In this document: one piece after another, positions 9,757 through 23,148 of the stretch
Layout of the letters: each line of letters opens with the position of its first letter
Position numbering within the stretch: the first letter of the stretch is position 1
Notes under the pieces: generated by a model
Told to the model about the DNA's origin: nothing
Seen by the model: only the letters and a program-made list of their open reading frames with translations
Database searches by the model: none
DNA from: Wuchereria bancrofti
Taxonomy: Eukaryota > Nematoda > Chromadorea > Rhabditida > Onchocercidae
Length of the DNA stretch: 64,000 nucleotides
NCBI GenBank assembly: GCA_005281725.1
Contig: SSBO01000004.1
Location: forward strand, 186,001 to 250,000
Direction of reading: 5' to 3'
Position numbers and translations under genes: made by a program

Positions 9757-12700
9757 CTAATTTGTTTTTGATTTGAAGTTTCTTGCACACTTAAACAGTC
9801 AGATTATATATATGCTTGAAAAAGAACGCTAACGGATATCTTATGCTGTGGCGTATGCAAATATTTGCAAGAAATTAAGTAGTAACAACGCATTTTACTG
9901 GAACGTCATGAAGCTTAGATGTAAGCGTTTAAGTGCTGGAACACGTAACAATTCAGTTAAAAAGGGTTAGGAGGGATGAGTAGCAAGAAATACAATCCTA
10001 TATACTAATAAAAACAATCAAATGAACATTTAAAAGTGTTAAACTAAAATTTATCCTATTAATTTTCATATAATTTAAAAAGTTAGTTCAGTGTTTTATA
10101 TCAAATATACTAAACGGAGTATTACTCTTTTTTTTTTATATTTGGATTAAATACATTTTAGCAATTCTTTTATGCATATATATAACTATCGCTTGTCATG
10201 TTTGTTTTTTTTTTCTTTCATTTACACTGCTACCGTTTTTCTATTATTAGTCAATCAATTTATTGTTAATTAATAAATGGGAAATTTTGCTTTTTAAATG
10301 AATTAAAAAGCATACGTATTAATTAGTGTCAAGTTAACCATTTAATATGAAATATTTCATAAAAAAACAAATACATAATAACTTATGTAAGTAATATTTG
10401 CTCATTTTCCCTCTATATTCTCTAGAGATAGATTAGAATATTTGTGCTAGTAAAATTATTAAATGATGTTAAATTTTGGAACTTTTATTCCATAGAGAAC
10501 AGAAATGTGAAATTGATAACATAAGGAAAAGGGTGAATTATGTTATTTATTATATTAGAATAGCTATTGTTAATGACAAATATAATCATACCACTGCGAC
10601 ATTATTATATTCAACAATTTTATATTTTGAAATTTAATTGAATTGAGTGTTTAATTACTCATTTCTTTTTTTGAAACTAGTTCGAAGTTAAATTGAAAAC
10701 GGCAAATTTTAGTTTCAAACATAAAATTTTGTGTAAAAAAAGAAGCAGCATACTAATTAACCACTGCTAATTATACTAATTAACCAGTCATTTTCTTATT
10801 GCAATTTGGTCATATATAGAGAATGAATAATGCCATTGTCCTCATATTTAGTTATAGAATTACAAAGAAATCAAACTGATTTGCAAAATGGATGAAATAT
10901 ACTTTGTATGGATAATTCGTATTAATTGCAAAAAATACTTTCCTCTTTTTTGTAAGAAAGAAAAAAGTAATATTTTGAGAATTAGAATGTAACACAGTGT
11001 TGACTAGGCTACAATAATATATTCGTCTGTAAATTATAGAGTACTTTTGCGTAGAAGCAATCTTTATTATTTATGATCATTATCGTTATTGTTACTAATA
11101 TAATAATAGTAGTAACATAAAAGTTAAATAAATAATATAACAATAACAATGTAATCATATCCTGTATTTATTATTATCATTATTTTATATTAGTAAATAG
11201 TATTATTATAATTATTATTATTATTATTAACCATGGTATAGGAATAATTTCAAGCATTTAATGTTCGTTTAATAAAATTTATTTTTTTTTTTTGTTAAAT
11301 TAACTAATTAATTTTTTATTTACTTTTAATTTATTTACTTTGAAAATATTTTTCCGTAGTTTAAATTAACTACATTCTGCTTTCAGTTTTTACTCTAAAC
11401 TTTAATACAATCAAATATAGTAATCACTTCTTACTCAAAATGATTAATTACATCGATGCATCCGGTTGGTTTGATTGATTCAGCAATTGCCATCTTCAAT
11501 TTACACTCTATAATTACGAATAATTACATTCATAATAATAAAAATTCAAGGTTTATTTGAATATATAGATGCATTAATCTGCTTATATTTACAAAATTTA
11601 TGTAAATGTGAATTCTTTTACTGAATTTTAATCAATATCATCGTTAATTTTTTGTTTCATTTAATAATTAATTAATCTGACTTTTTATTTTCCTGTACCT
11701 TTTATTTGTCTAGAATCAGTGACTGCATCTATGCAGTTATTAAGTTTTTATCTCTATGTTGTACTATAAAATAAAATTAAATAATTATTGTAAGCGCATT
11801 TGGTTTAATATTTTAACCGCTCTCATAGTTAAATTCATATTAATTTGTCAAATAAAATTTTATAGTTTTTTCTTCCTTATTTTTCTGGAAATTAATCGCA
11901 ATAAATATTTTAAACGTAGTGCGTCCAATTGTTCATTTATTGAATGATTTTTGAGAGTATGCAAATAATTGAAAATTTTCAACTTTTTTTTTTTTAGTTT
12001 TTGCAATTTCGTTGCATTTGTCATAATGATGAAATTAATAATAATGATTTATACTTAATAATAATAGAACAATAATAATAATATCAATATTATAAATTAA
12101 TAAATATTGATTAATGAACAGTACTAGAATTTACTTTTTAAAATCTATTTCATCCTAATTTTTTCATTCTGTTAGTTTTTCATACTGAATAAAGCTTAAC
12201 ATAGATACAATTTACTTAATGATTTTGATGCTTTTCTTTCTTTTTCTTTTTTTTTCAACAAACATAGTCGAAGTAAAAAGCAATCCATTGGGCGCAATAT
12301 GGCATTTAGGATGGCAACAATCGATTGCTAACATCCATCCATCCATCCATCCATCCATCCATCCATCCATCCATCCATCCATCCATCCATCCATCCATCC
12401 ATCCATCCATCTATCCATCCATCCATCTATCCATCCATCTACCCATCCATCCATCTATCCATCCATCTACCCATCCATCCATCTATCCATCCATCTGATT
12501 CATTCATTGAATCATTCATCCATATATAAACAAGTATGAAAAGGAATGAAAAAAGATGGAAGGAGGGATTGAGAGAGGAAAAGAAATGATAGTAATAGTA
12601 GTGATATGTAGTGGAATTTTTAAAAAAGTATTCTACTTTATAGAGACGAGAAGAAGAAAAAGAGAGAAAGAGGAAAAGAAGACGAAGAAATAGCTAAGCT

Positions 12701-13065
12701 CTTTTAGTTTATACTTAGCCTAATAATAATCAAAAGCTTAGACTCTTTTTTTTTTTTTTCATCAATACTTTCTTCTTTTTTATCATCTTTCTTTATACAA
12801 TTTTTTCTTTATTTACTTTTTCTTTGTTATAAAATTTTTTGAAAAACGAAAATATTTCTTGAAAAAAAAAATGAATACTTTAATAAAATAGGAAAAAATA
12901 AATTTCCAAATATTTAATTATAGATAGGTAAATTTTATAAAAAAAAATACAAAAACAAAAAATAAAATGAAATTGATTGTTTTTATTTTATTGTAACATA
13001 ATTGAATAAATGTATAAATTACTTTATTTATTCCCTTTTTTTTTCAAAACTTTTTTTTTTCCTTT
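9757..13065. other. AT-rich intergenic region with simple repeats
   Basis: About 3.3 kb between UQCRH and the Dickkopf-like gene. It contains poly-T tracts, trinucleotide ATT/AAT runs near 11090-11230 and 12045-12110, a long CATC array (listed separately) and GA-rich sequence at 12540-12690. Short open frames here are AT-rich and lack paired splice sites. I see no supported gene. Confidence 0.5.
12332..12496. repeat. (CATC)n tetranucleotide microsatellite
   Basis: About 165 bases of CATC repeat, pure at first and then broken by CATCTAT and CATCTAC variants toward the 3' end. It creates artificial open frames on both strands (Ser-Ile-His-Pro one way, Met-Asp-Gly-Trp the other) that should not be read as genes. 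Confidence 0.97.
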
Positions 13066-13068
13066 CAG
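13066..13068 (+). promoter_or_regulatory. Probable trans-splice acceptor of the Dickkopf/Draxin-like gene
   Basis: TTTTTTTTTTCCTTTCAG lies 39 bases upstream of the ATG at 13108. It is strong in pyrimidines, and no in-frame coding exon is seen before it. Confidence 0.5.
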
Positions 13069-13107
13069 GTCCTTCCCTCTTCTTTTTTTCTTCTTTCCTA
13101 TACAATA

Positions 13108-16100
13108 ATGATATCATCACCATTGCTACAATCAAATGGACATTATTGCTTTGTGCTATTTCTAACCATCTGTTTCATAACATCTGGATATTTCCTGCCC
13201 ACCACCACCACCACCACCACCACCACTACTTCTACTACTACTACTACTACCACTATCGATCATCACAATCATTCAAATCATCGACACAAACAATTGCAAC
13301 TGCAACTGCAACTGCAGCAGCGGCAGCGGCAGCATAATCATCATTTACCAATCATTGTACCCGCGATATCACGATTACACGAAATTCAACCATCGCATCA
13401 ACATGCTATTATTCGTCGTGCTATTCAATCACAACAGCAACATTTATCATTTACCAATGATTATCACACTACTACTCCAACTCTTAAGCTCGTCAAGAAA
13501 GTCAATATGTTACAAGTAATTTCTTTCTTTTTTTTAAATTATTTTTTAAATTTTTGAAAAAAAACAAATTTTATATTTATCTTTTTCATTCATTTAATTT
13601 CAATCTTTTTACAATATGTTATATATGAAAATTTAGTTCATGAAAAATTTAATTCATGGAATTTGCAGAATTTTAACAAATAATATTTTCCAAATTTTAC
13701 AGTTATTATTATTATATTAAACTTTCTAATTGATTAAATGTTTCATTTTTATAATATTTCTATATTGATTATATAGATTGATGATGAATTGAAAGCGTTA
13801 AAAAAGAAACGGAAACGTTTACGGCAATTGCGCGAAGAAGTGCGTGAATTAAGTGAACATCTTAAAAATAAACATGCGAGTGGTAAATTTTTTTATTCGT
13901 TTTCATAAATTTTCATTAGTTTCAAAAAAAAAGAAATGCTTATCATATTTAAGTTCTTTTTTATTGAAAAATGGAAAATTGTTTGTTTCCAAATAAAAAA
14001 AACATTTGATAAAAATTTTCAATATAATTTATCATTCATCCTCAATCATATATTGAAAAAAGAGAAAAATGATAGATATGTCGGATTATTTATATTCATT
14101 TTTCTTTTTCACTCATACCAAACTTAAATTTACCGGTATTTCTGTAAAACACAAGAATTTGTAAATTGCTTATGAATTTTTTTATTTTACTTGAATTTTC
14201 TTATTATTTTTGAAAAAGATAATCACAAATTCTTTTCAAATATTGCCATTTAAAGCGATTTTTTTAAAACTGTTTGCATCATTAAAATTTTATAAACCGT
14301 TGAAAAGTTTTTGGAAAAAAGGAAAAAAAAGTACCGCACACAAAAGTGTTAGAATGAAAATAAATTAGACTTTTCAGATAAAATTGCGACTACTCAAAAT
14401 TAGCACTTCAATTATCAGTTTGTAAGTGTAATTAATTAAAAATAATTCCAAAAAAATAATTTATTAAAATTACTACGTTGTCGAAAAAAAACATTGCTGA
14501 AAAAAACAAAAATAATACTCAATTTTTCTTTCTCTTTTCCATTTCAATTTTTCCTACTTTGTGCAAACTTTTTACGTTACTAATTAATAAATTCATAGTA
14601 AACTATATTTACATATTGTTATTTATATTATTATATTTATTTATATTGTTATATTATTACAAATCATTATTGTATTATTCAGTTACATATTGTTATTCAA
14701 TTATATATACTTGTCCAAAAATTTTTATTTAACTAATTTACATTGAAGAATTGTTTCTGTTTTTTGCAGGAAAAAATAAATGATTGATTAATTAATTAAT
14801 TTATTTATTTTATAGAAAATAATTTGCAGAAAAACAGTTTCAGAATCTGTTTTTTAATCAATATATTATGACATACGTACGTTATGCTTCACTTCTCTTC
14901 TGTACAACTAATATTAATTTTGTTGTATTAACTTGTCATAAATGTTATTTTTCATGAAGACAAGAAATGAAAGATTTATTGAAGTTTTAAAAAATTTCGA
15001 ATAAAAAATAAATAAGCTAAACTGTTTTAGTTAAAACGAGTAGCACTGATTTATTGGAGAAGCGTAAAATGAAAGAAAACCATATTCGATGGCGGAAACA
15101 AATAACCACACGTGTGAAAGCAATTATGAAACGCTTGAAAAGATTGGAAAATGAAGTGAAAATAGAGCGAAATTTTACTAAAGTCTTAGAAAAAGAAAAA
15201 AATAAATTTACTTTATTTTTTCTTTTTCGTTTTCTTTTTTTTTAAATGGATGATCTAAAATTTCGAATATTTTAGATTGAATACAAAATTTTATCAGCTA
15301 TTAAATATTTAATTAAATACGAAGTAATTATTTCGAATATTTCAAATTGATAAGAAAATGAATGATAATTTTGAATATTTCTTTATCTGTTAAAAATTTA
15401 ATTTTATTATGACATAATCGGACTAATAATAATCATATGTTGTTTTCTTTTTTATCGAAAAAAAAAATAAAAAAACATCAAAATGATTATTTTTCTTTTT
15501 TCATTTCTTTAATTTAATTCTCTTTAGGAAATTTAAATGAAATAAAAAAATAGCGCTCAAATAAATTTATTTATTAAATAAATTTATCTTTTCATTGGCA
15601 GTTTTATTTTTTCATCTTTTTCCTTTTTTTTAAAAAAAAAGTTGATATATTTAGGAGAGGAAAAAATTGGCTAAGCATTTGCAAATATCATCGTTGAATT
15701 TTGATAGATTGCAATCATCACCTCATACATTACTAATTACAGCGAATAAAAATTTCAAGGTAAAATTTTATGATTAGAATTTATCTTATCTTCTTTAACT
15801 ATTGAAATTTTTTTATCAATCAGAATAAAAATTGTTAATTTTAAATTGCAAAATATAAATGACTATAATCTACAAAAATTTTGAAAAAAAGTTAAAAAAA
15901 GCACTGTATTGATTTGATTTTTTGTTTATTATTTAATGAAATATTAATTTAGATATGATAATATATGAATTAGCATTAGAAGTATTTCAATAATTACATC
16001 GCTGATTTGTTTTATATAATTAATTAATTTATTTGACTAATAGGTAATATTTTGTTATAGATTAAGCGGCTTCATTCATTTATTAATCAATCAAAAAACG

Positions 16101-17209
16101 GTGAATCCGGTGGAATTTGTCTTGGTCATAATGATTGCAAACCAGGTAGTTGTTTGATTTGACTTTATTAAAAGGTAACTTTAATGAATCCTATACAAAT
16201 GTGAATAAAATACGCATTTATCGTTTTTGATGCAATTTGCAACTTGCATTTTGCAGATTTTTTGCATGCTGTAAAATTCCATGCAATTTTTTAAATATCT
16301 TTTATTGGCTAAAATCATATTATCTTAATGTTAGCGAATTCCATTTATTCTCACTTAAAATTTTTCCTACTTCTTTTTTTCTTACGACATAATCAAATTC
16401 TTCCTCTTAAAATTCAAATAATTTAAACTTAATTTTAAGGATTATGTTGTCATCGTTTTTCAACAATGGACGCAAATTCATCGATAGCATCAACAGTTAA
16501 CATATGTTATCAGTATATGTTGAAAGAAGGTGAATTATGCGAAGATTCGTGCCAGTGTGAAGCACGACTGAATTGCTTTCGAAATTCCAATCAATTAAAA
16601 GATGATAAATCAATGATAAAATCAAAGCATAATGTGGTATCATTTTTAATTTCTTTTTTAAACGATATTACTTTCTATGAGCAATTTGATTTTTTACACT
16701 GCAACTTTTTTTTTTCCAGTTAACTTAATTTTACAAGTAACAGTTTTAATTTATTTAGGATATTAAAATTAATTAGCGAAATCATTTGAAATAAATAAAT
16801 AATTTAAAAATGAAATAAATAAGGTTAACAATTTTAATGAAGCAGCATAATTAACTACATTCTGAAATCACGTATTTGTCATAAAGCTACATTATGAGAT
16901 GACGTTTTTTTTATAAATTTTGTTAGCATGAGGTTTCATTTTTTTTTTAATTTAGATAAGGTTTCAGAAACCAGATGATACAATTAAGGTAGGCGTTACA
17001 TTTGTAAATAAAATTAAATGATACAACGACTAATCATTATTTACTTATTTATTTACTTCTTTACTGACTTATTTGTCTAATTTGCTAATTTATTTCAATA
17101 ACAGTATGCAATTTGCAAGAAAGTTTCCACCAGTGATATTGTTAATGGAATATATTTGAATGCGAAAGATTCATCATTTCATATAAAACCAACAGCACAT
17201 CGACAATAA
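13108..17209 (+). CDS. Secreted protein with C-terminal Dickkopf/Draxin-type cysteine-rich domain
   Basis: Eight phase-consistent exons encode 396 aa: 13108-13515, 13777-13882, 15031-15182, 15655-15759, 16061-16145, 16440-16636, 16956-16988 and 17105-17209. A signal peptide spans about residues 1-28 (hydrophobic core CFVLFLTICFIT). It is followed by low-complexity Thr, His and Gln runs encoded by ACC/ACT and CAG-like repeats. Residues 137-222 are strongly basic and helical (KALKKKRKRLRQLREEV). The C-terminus has ten cysteines (277, 283, 288, 289, 308, 319, 323, 325, 331, 366) in the order C-x5-C-x4-CC-x18-C-x10-C-x3-C-x-C-x5-C-x34-C. CLGHNDCKPGLCC and CEDSCQCEARLNC match the spacing of Draxin and Dickkopf colipase-fold domains. 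Those vertebrate proteins modulate Wnt or netrin signalling; a similar extracellular role here is inference. The third exon's donor (AAA|GTCTTA) is weak, and the 33-nt seventh exon is the least certain. Confidence 0.75.
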
Positions 17210-20200
17210 TATATCATAATACATTATTCATTTGTTGATATTTCAATTATTTCATTTTTTCCATTTCATTTTTTTTTTCTTTTTTATTCTGCTTAATGCT
17301 TTTTTTATTTGTTAAAAAAAAATTAAAATATTTTGCAAATTATTTTACTTGTTAGTTTTTTGAAAGTTAATTTATTAAATTGATGAATTAATTCAATTTC
17401 CTGCTTTTTTTTCAATTTTTTTCTCATTTCTTCCGGTGATTAATTTTATTTTTAAATTCAATTATATTATTTCATACGATTAGGAATTGTAAAAAAGGAA
17501 AAAAATTATCAAATATTAGAAATTTTCATGAAAATATTATTTTATTGAAATGATATTATTGTACACGAAATCAATTAATTTCTTATTTTCAATATAGCAT
17601 AAATTAAATTGATATTGCAACTTGTTGAAATTATGTGACATGCGCATTTATTGTACAGCTATCGTTTTGTCCATTGTTAAATTTAATCATTTTATCATAA
17701 ATGTTGTTGTAGATATAGATTTTATTATTTAATACATATATTTTGATTTAAAAATTTTACATTAGAAAAATTTTGATATCAACTTAAATGAATAAATTAT
17801 ATGAATATTGAATTTTTCCTTTTTTTGATTAATTCTTTTTTTTATTTCAAAAATTTATTGCTTATTTTCATTTTACTACAATAATATTATTTGAATTGAA
17901 AAAAAATGACGCATATAGTAAGAATTGCTGAAAATTGGAATCTTAAAAGTTCATAATTGATTTTTTCACTATTTGTTTAATTGATTAATTTTTTGATTAA
18001 TCTTAAAATGATTAATTTTTTTAGTATGATTAATTTTTGAAAATTGAGTAAAAAAAAATTGGATCATAGCATTTCAGTCATTTTCTTTAACTTTTTATAC
18101 AATTAAATATGAATTAATAATTTAAAAAAAATTTTTTTCGTTATTTAAAAATAAAAATTATAAACAACTATTTTTGATCTAATAAATTAGCAGTTTATTC
18201 CTAAAATTTTTCAGGAATTTTGTTTTTATTTTTGATATATACGCTTTCGTGGTTGTATCGTTTTCTACAATAATGTCTTCTATATTAATTTGTTTGTAAA
18301 TTCTTTATATTAAATTTTAAATAATTCTATTAGCTAAGTTTATCTTTTTATTATGATACATTAGCAACATAAAATAGAAAAGGATTTTGATTTATTAACT
18401 TGAATGAAAGGTTTATAATTGTTATTTTTCACTTAAGTTCGCTTATCAAAAGTTTACTGATCTTTCTTTTGTAAAGTTTTGTTTAATTTTAGTTTCTATT
18501 TTCTTTTTTTTTTTCTCCCATTACCTTATTAAAAAGAAAGAAAGTTAGAAACTAAAAATAAAAATAAGATGTTTGGATGCATTTTGATCTCGTCATTGTA
18601 CAGAGAGCTTCATCTCTTAAATTTAATTAATTATCGTGTTGTGAATGTTGTTTCTAATGTAATTTTTATATTTGTACTACTTTCCTCTCTCTCTTTTTTC
18701 TCCTTCTCTTTTTGTTTCTTTTTCTTTTTTTCAATTATTATTACCATTATTAAACTATTAAAAATTAGTTAAAATTATTCAGAATTATCAATGATTACTA
18801 AATGAAGCAAAGTTTTAGCATTAATTCTAGAATGTTAGGTTTTATATTTTTTTTAATCATTTCTTCTTTACTCCTCATTAATCTTTAGTTAATTAATTAA
18901 ATTTTTAAATTTCATTTTTTCCCATTTATGAAATTTGCAAAAAACATTTGCTGTAAAAGTTTAGATGTGATTTAATTTTTAGAGTTTAATCTTTTTTTTT
19001 CATTTTTCTTCACTCTGTTTCCTCAAAAAAAAAAAAAGTCATATAGAAATATGAAAGTTATTTTTACAATAGTGATAATTTGGGATAGTTTTAATTGAAA
19101 AATTCAAAAACTTTTTTGCGACAAACTTTAATGAGTTTCGAAAAAGAAACTTTTTTATATTTTTTATTTCTTATAAATTTGTCAACAATATTTCATTCAT
19201 ATTATTTGTTAAATTATCATCCTTTCTAACTAATTCTTCTTATCAGTGTTTTCTCATAATATGCGTTATTTTTTTTTTATAATATAAAATGTTGAAGCAA
19301 TTAATAATAATTGTAAATTCTCTATTTTTAACGAAAAAAACTAATAAATAGGCCAGGAAAATTTCCACGAATCTTTTTTACGCTGAAGTTTTGTGATAAG
19401 CTTTTTATTGGTTTTGTTAAATCGGTCAGTTTTCTTTTCCCGGTAATTTTTCACCTAAATTTTTAAAAAACAATTTAAATGGTGCAATGCTTTAAAGTTG
19501 TATATAATCATTATTTGATAGGCACATCTACTGAGTGCCTTTTTTTGATAAAAAGATGTTTAATATTTATTGCATATTTCTTTTTTTTTTTGTAGGAGGA
19601 GAAATTTAATTAAAAAATATTCTCTGATTTTTTTTTACTTTTAAAAATTTCGAGATAGTTATTTTCTTTTTCTACTCTTCTACTTCCTGATTATCTCATT
19701 AGTTAATGACTTGTTCTAATAATTGCACTAAATTTCAAAAACTAAATTTAAAACTTAATATTTCTGGCACTAGTCCATCTTTTTATTTTCATTAAAGAGT
19801 ATGATAACATTAATTTGATTATTGTTTTATAATTTTCATTTTTTATAATACCGAAATTAAAATGAAACGATTCTATTAATTAATTTTGTTAAAGTGACTA
19901 GATTAAGATTGACATTCAACAAAACGAAAAAAATGAATATGTTCTTTTCTTATTTTATAAAATATTTCCATCGAATTCATTCTTTTCATTTTTTATCCAA
20001 TTTCATTCCATTTTATTTCATTCATTTGTCTAATTTAATAAAAAAAGAAAAGAAAAAGGAAAAGTTTTAATGATAAAATATAAATGAATAAATATCTCAG
20101 AAATGATAATAAACATAAATCAGTATATTTTGTATGAAACGAATTCATTTCATATGAATTCATTAATTTTTATACCCCTTTTCTTTTTTTTCTTCAAATG

Positions 20201-21371
20201 ATTATACTTGACTTTACCTTTCGCATATTTATGTGATAATTTACAATAAATTTTGTTATAAAAATATGCCACTTATTATTTTGACTTCAAGGATATATCT
20301 AATATTTGAATTCGATTGATTTAAATCTACCTAATTTATTATAATCATAAATGATTTTAGCATTTTTTATATTGTACTTAAAATTGATGATTCTTATTGG
20401 TTTATGATTATTTCTTCAAGTTTCTGAATGAATTTAATTGACATAAAAAATTTAATAAAATTCTGTATTTTCCAACTAATTTGTTATTTAAATATGTTTT
20501 CTCCAAAATAATTTTAACATTTCCGTTTTTTTTCTTTTTTTTTGATTCTGTAAATTATATTAAAATTTTTAGTAATAATTTTTATTAAGTTAAATTAATA
20601 ACATTATATACCCTTTTTCTTCTCGTGTGTGTTGCGTCCACTATGTTTATGTGTTCTATTTCGCAGTTTCATTTACTATTTATTTCTTTACTTACTGATT
20701 TATTTGATTATTTATCTATTTATGCTTTCTATTTCTTACAAATTAATTTTAATTCCAAAAATTGTCTATAATAGTTTTCACTGTAATTTGATTTTGTGTT
20801 AATTTTGATAATAAAATTTTTTTTGCTGCCACTGTGATTTAAATACAAATAAAATACAACTAAAATGAAGTAGATTCAAGCATAATAATTTAACACAAAC
20901 CTACACATAATAAACTACTACTGATTACTTCATTTTCAAAATAACTGATTAGTTTTGAATTAATATAAAATACCAAAATTAAAATGTAAAATTTAATCAA
21001 TGACAAAGCTAACATTCAGATGAGCTTAATTATTCTAAACATACATATTTCTAATAGCTGAACGTGTTTTATTAGACAGTTTATTTTAGGAAAAATTATC
21101 AACTAAAAAAGAGAAAAAGAAAAATCACAACGTAAAATTTTAATTTAGTGAATATTTTAGCATTTATTTTGATCATCATTTAGTATGGTTGATAAATTTA
21201 TGTCTCTTTTTCATTTTTTTCGATTTCTAAAACTTCAAACATCTATCAATGATTAGTAGAAAAGTGAGCAAAGATTATCTTATCAGTTTTTATCAAATAC
21301 GAAAAAATTGATAAAACGAACAGCGCTATAGGTAGAAAATCATTTCCTTCTTCCCTTCATTTTCTCTCTAA
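17210..21371. other. AT-rich intergenic region
   Basis: About 4.2 kb of very AT-rich sequence with many poly-T and poly-A tracts and no convincing exon. The open frames are runs of Phe, Ile, Leu and Lys from base composition alone. The 3' UTR of the Dickkopf-like gene lies at its left end and the promoter of the Lys-rich secreted gene at its right end. Confidence 0.5.
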
Positions 21372-21374
21372 CAG
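21372..21374 (+). promoter_or_regulatory. Probable trans-splice acceptor of the Lys-rich secreted gene
   Basis: CATTTTCTCTCTAACAG ends 24 bases before the ATG at 21399, giving a short 5' UTR as is usual for trans-spliced nematode mRNAs. Confidence 0.5.
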
Positions 21375-21398
21375 ATTTGTAGTAAAACTTGCATTGAA

Positions 21399-23148
21399 AT
21401 GCAAACCTATCGAATTATTATTTTTCTCTTCACTTTACTTCTTATTCTCGAATCGATGATTAGCATTGATGGCAGCAAACTGACGAAAAAGTATTATCAT
21501 TTTTATCTTAAATTTTTTATTATTTTTATTTTAAATTTTTTATTAATTCATTAATGCTTGTAATTAGTTTAAATATTCAATTACTAACACTTAGTGAAAT
21601 GACAAAAAGTATTGATTAGAAACTATTCTGTACAAAAAAAAATAATAAATAACAGTAGCAATAAAAAATAGTTTATAAAATAGCATTATCAGCGGTATCA
21701 TAGAAATACATTTAAATATTTCCATTTGCGCATTTACTTTTTTTTTCATTTATTTTTGTAAGAATTTACAATAAATTGTTGACAAAAAAATAAAAAATAA
21801 AGTGTTTTTTGCTAAAATTTAATACTTACACTGTTTCGTTGTGCAAATATCAGAAATAAAAGTGGACAAAAGCGCAAAAATGCAATCAACACGAGCAGCT
21901 GTAAGAAGGATGGGAAAACGAAGATGAAAAAGATGGTAAAATCGGCGGGAACTGAAGTAATTTATTCATTTAACTAAATTTCACAATAAAAAAAGAAGGG
22001 ATTAGGCAATAGAAATAATTAATTTAAATTAGTTATTTTATCTCAATAATATTTGTAAAACAAAATATTATCAGTGTATTATTTTCTTTCTTTTTTCGAA
22101 TGCAAAAAAAATATTTAAAATTTTCAAAAAAATCTTTTTTTTAAATTAAAAAAATGTTTTATTATAGTTGCTTAAGTAGTTTTTTTTCAATAAAATAAAT
22201 ATTTAAGTATATAAATACTTAAATAATTAATCTTCAGGCAGTGTTAGAGCATGAAGAGGAGAGAATAAAAGCAATCCGACAGAAAAAATGGAAACCGTAT
22301 ATTACAAAGCCAAAAAGTTCAAAAGTGATTACAGCTTATGAACAACACAAGCATATATGTAAGGCGAAGACAAAAGATGACTTAAATATAAATGAGGTTA
22401 ATTTGATACATTACGTGAATTTACGTGAAATATGAAGTCAGATGATTATTATCTTATAAAATCAAACGTAAGAAGTCATGTTACATTAATATATAAACAT
22501 TTCTTTCTTCTAATTTTTATAAAACAGTTTCATCAAATACTGGTAAATTCTAGTCAAAATTCACCCAGTTTATCAATCATCAATTATTTTTTTAAAACAT
22601 TATCTAATTTAATGATTTTCTTTAAAGTTTGCTTGCTTGTTTTTAAATTCGATTCACACAAAAAAACGAAATAGTTTTTATAATAAAATTAGAAATTAGC
22701 ATATAATAATCAAATGATTAAATTTCCATTAATTATATCAATTAATGTGTAAAATATTAATCATACATAATTCTGCTAATGTTATGTATAACAATTAAAA
22801 ATTTTTAATTAAATTCCAAAAAAGATTTTTAATAATTTTAACAAATGACTTTAAAAATTCTTTAATAATTCTAACACTAATAAAATTGTCAAAAATTTTA
22901 GTTATTAAAGGTGAAAAAAGTGTAAAATATTTTTCGATGGATTTTTTTTCTTTGAAATTTATAAAAAAAGTTGTAAAAAATTTTGAATTTTTTTTTCATA
23001 TTATTTTTATTTTCTAATTTTTATAATTCTATTAAAAAAAAACATAATTTATTAATTTATCATTTATTTATTACAGTATGTGGAACAGAAGCAAGCAGAA
23101 AGATTATTAGTTGAAGAAAAATCACAATCCGAAATTTCTAACGTATAA
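21399..23148 (+). CDS. Small secreted lysine-rich protein, family not recognised
   Basis: Four exons, 21399-21490, 21854-21956, 22238-22396 and 23077-23148, join in frame to give 141 aa. The first exon encodes a clear signal peptide: MQTYR, a core of about 12 hydrophobic residues (IIIFLFTLLLIL), then a polar boundary near ESMISIDG. The mature part is very rich in Lys, Glu and Gln, with two cysteines (SSCKK and HICKAK), a basic patch (RQKKWKPYITKPKSSK) and a helical acidic C-terminus (EQKQAERLLVEEKSQSE). It has no domain I know. The phase closes at every junction and the start follows a good acceptor. A shorter alternative would begin at ATG 21880 or 21924 inside exon 2, also in frame with exon 3 if different splicing is used, but it would lose the signal peptide. 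Confidence 0.65.

Noticed and set aside
12212..12539. Open frames on both strands (Met-Asp-Gly-Trp and Ser-Ile-His-Pro repeats)
   Set aside because: They are translations of the CATC microsatellite, with no splice or homology support.
21924..21956. ATG at 21924 as the start of the Lys-rich protein
   Set aside because: It is in frame, but the exon extends upstream to an acceptor that joins in phase to a signal-peptide exon.
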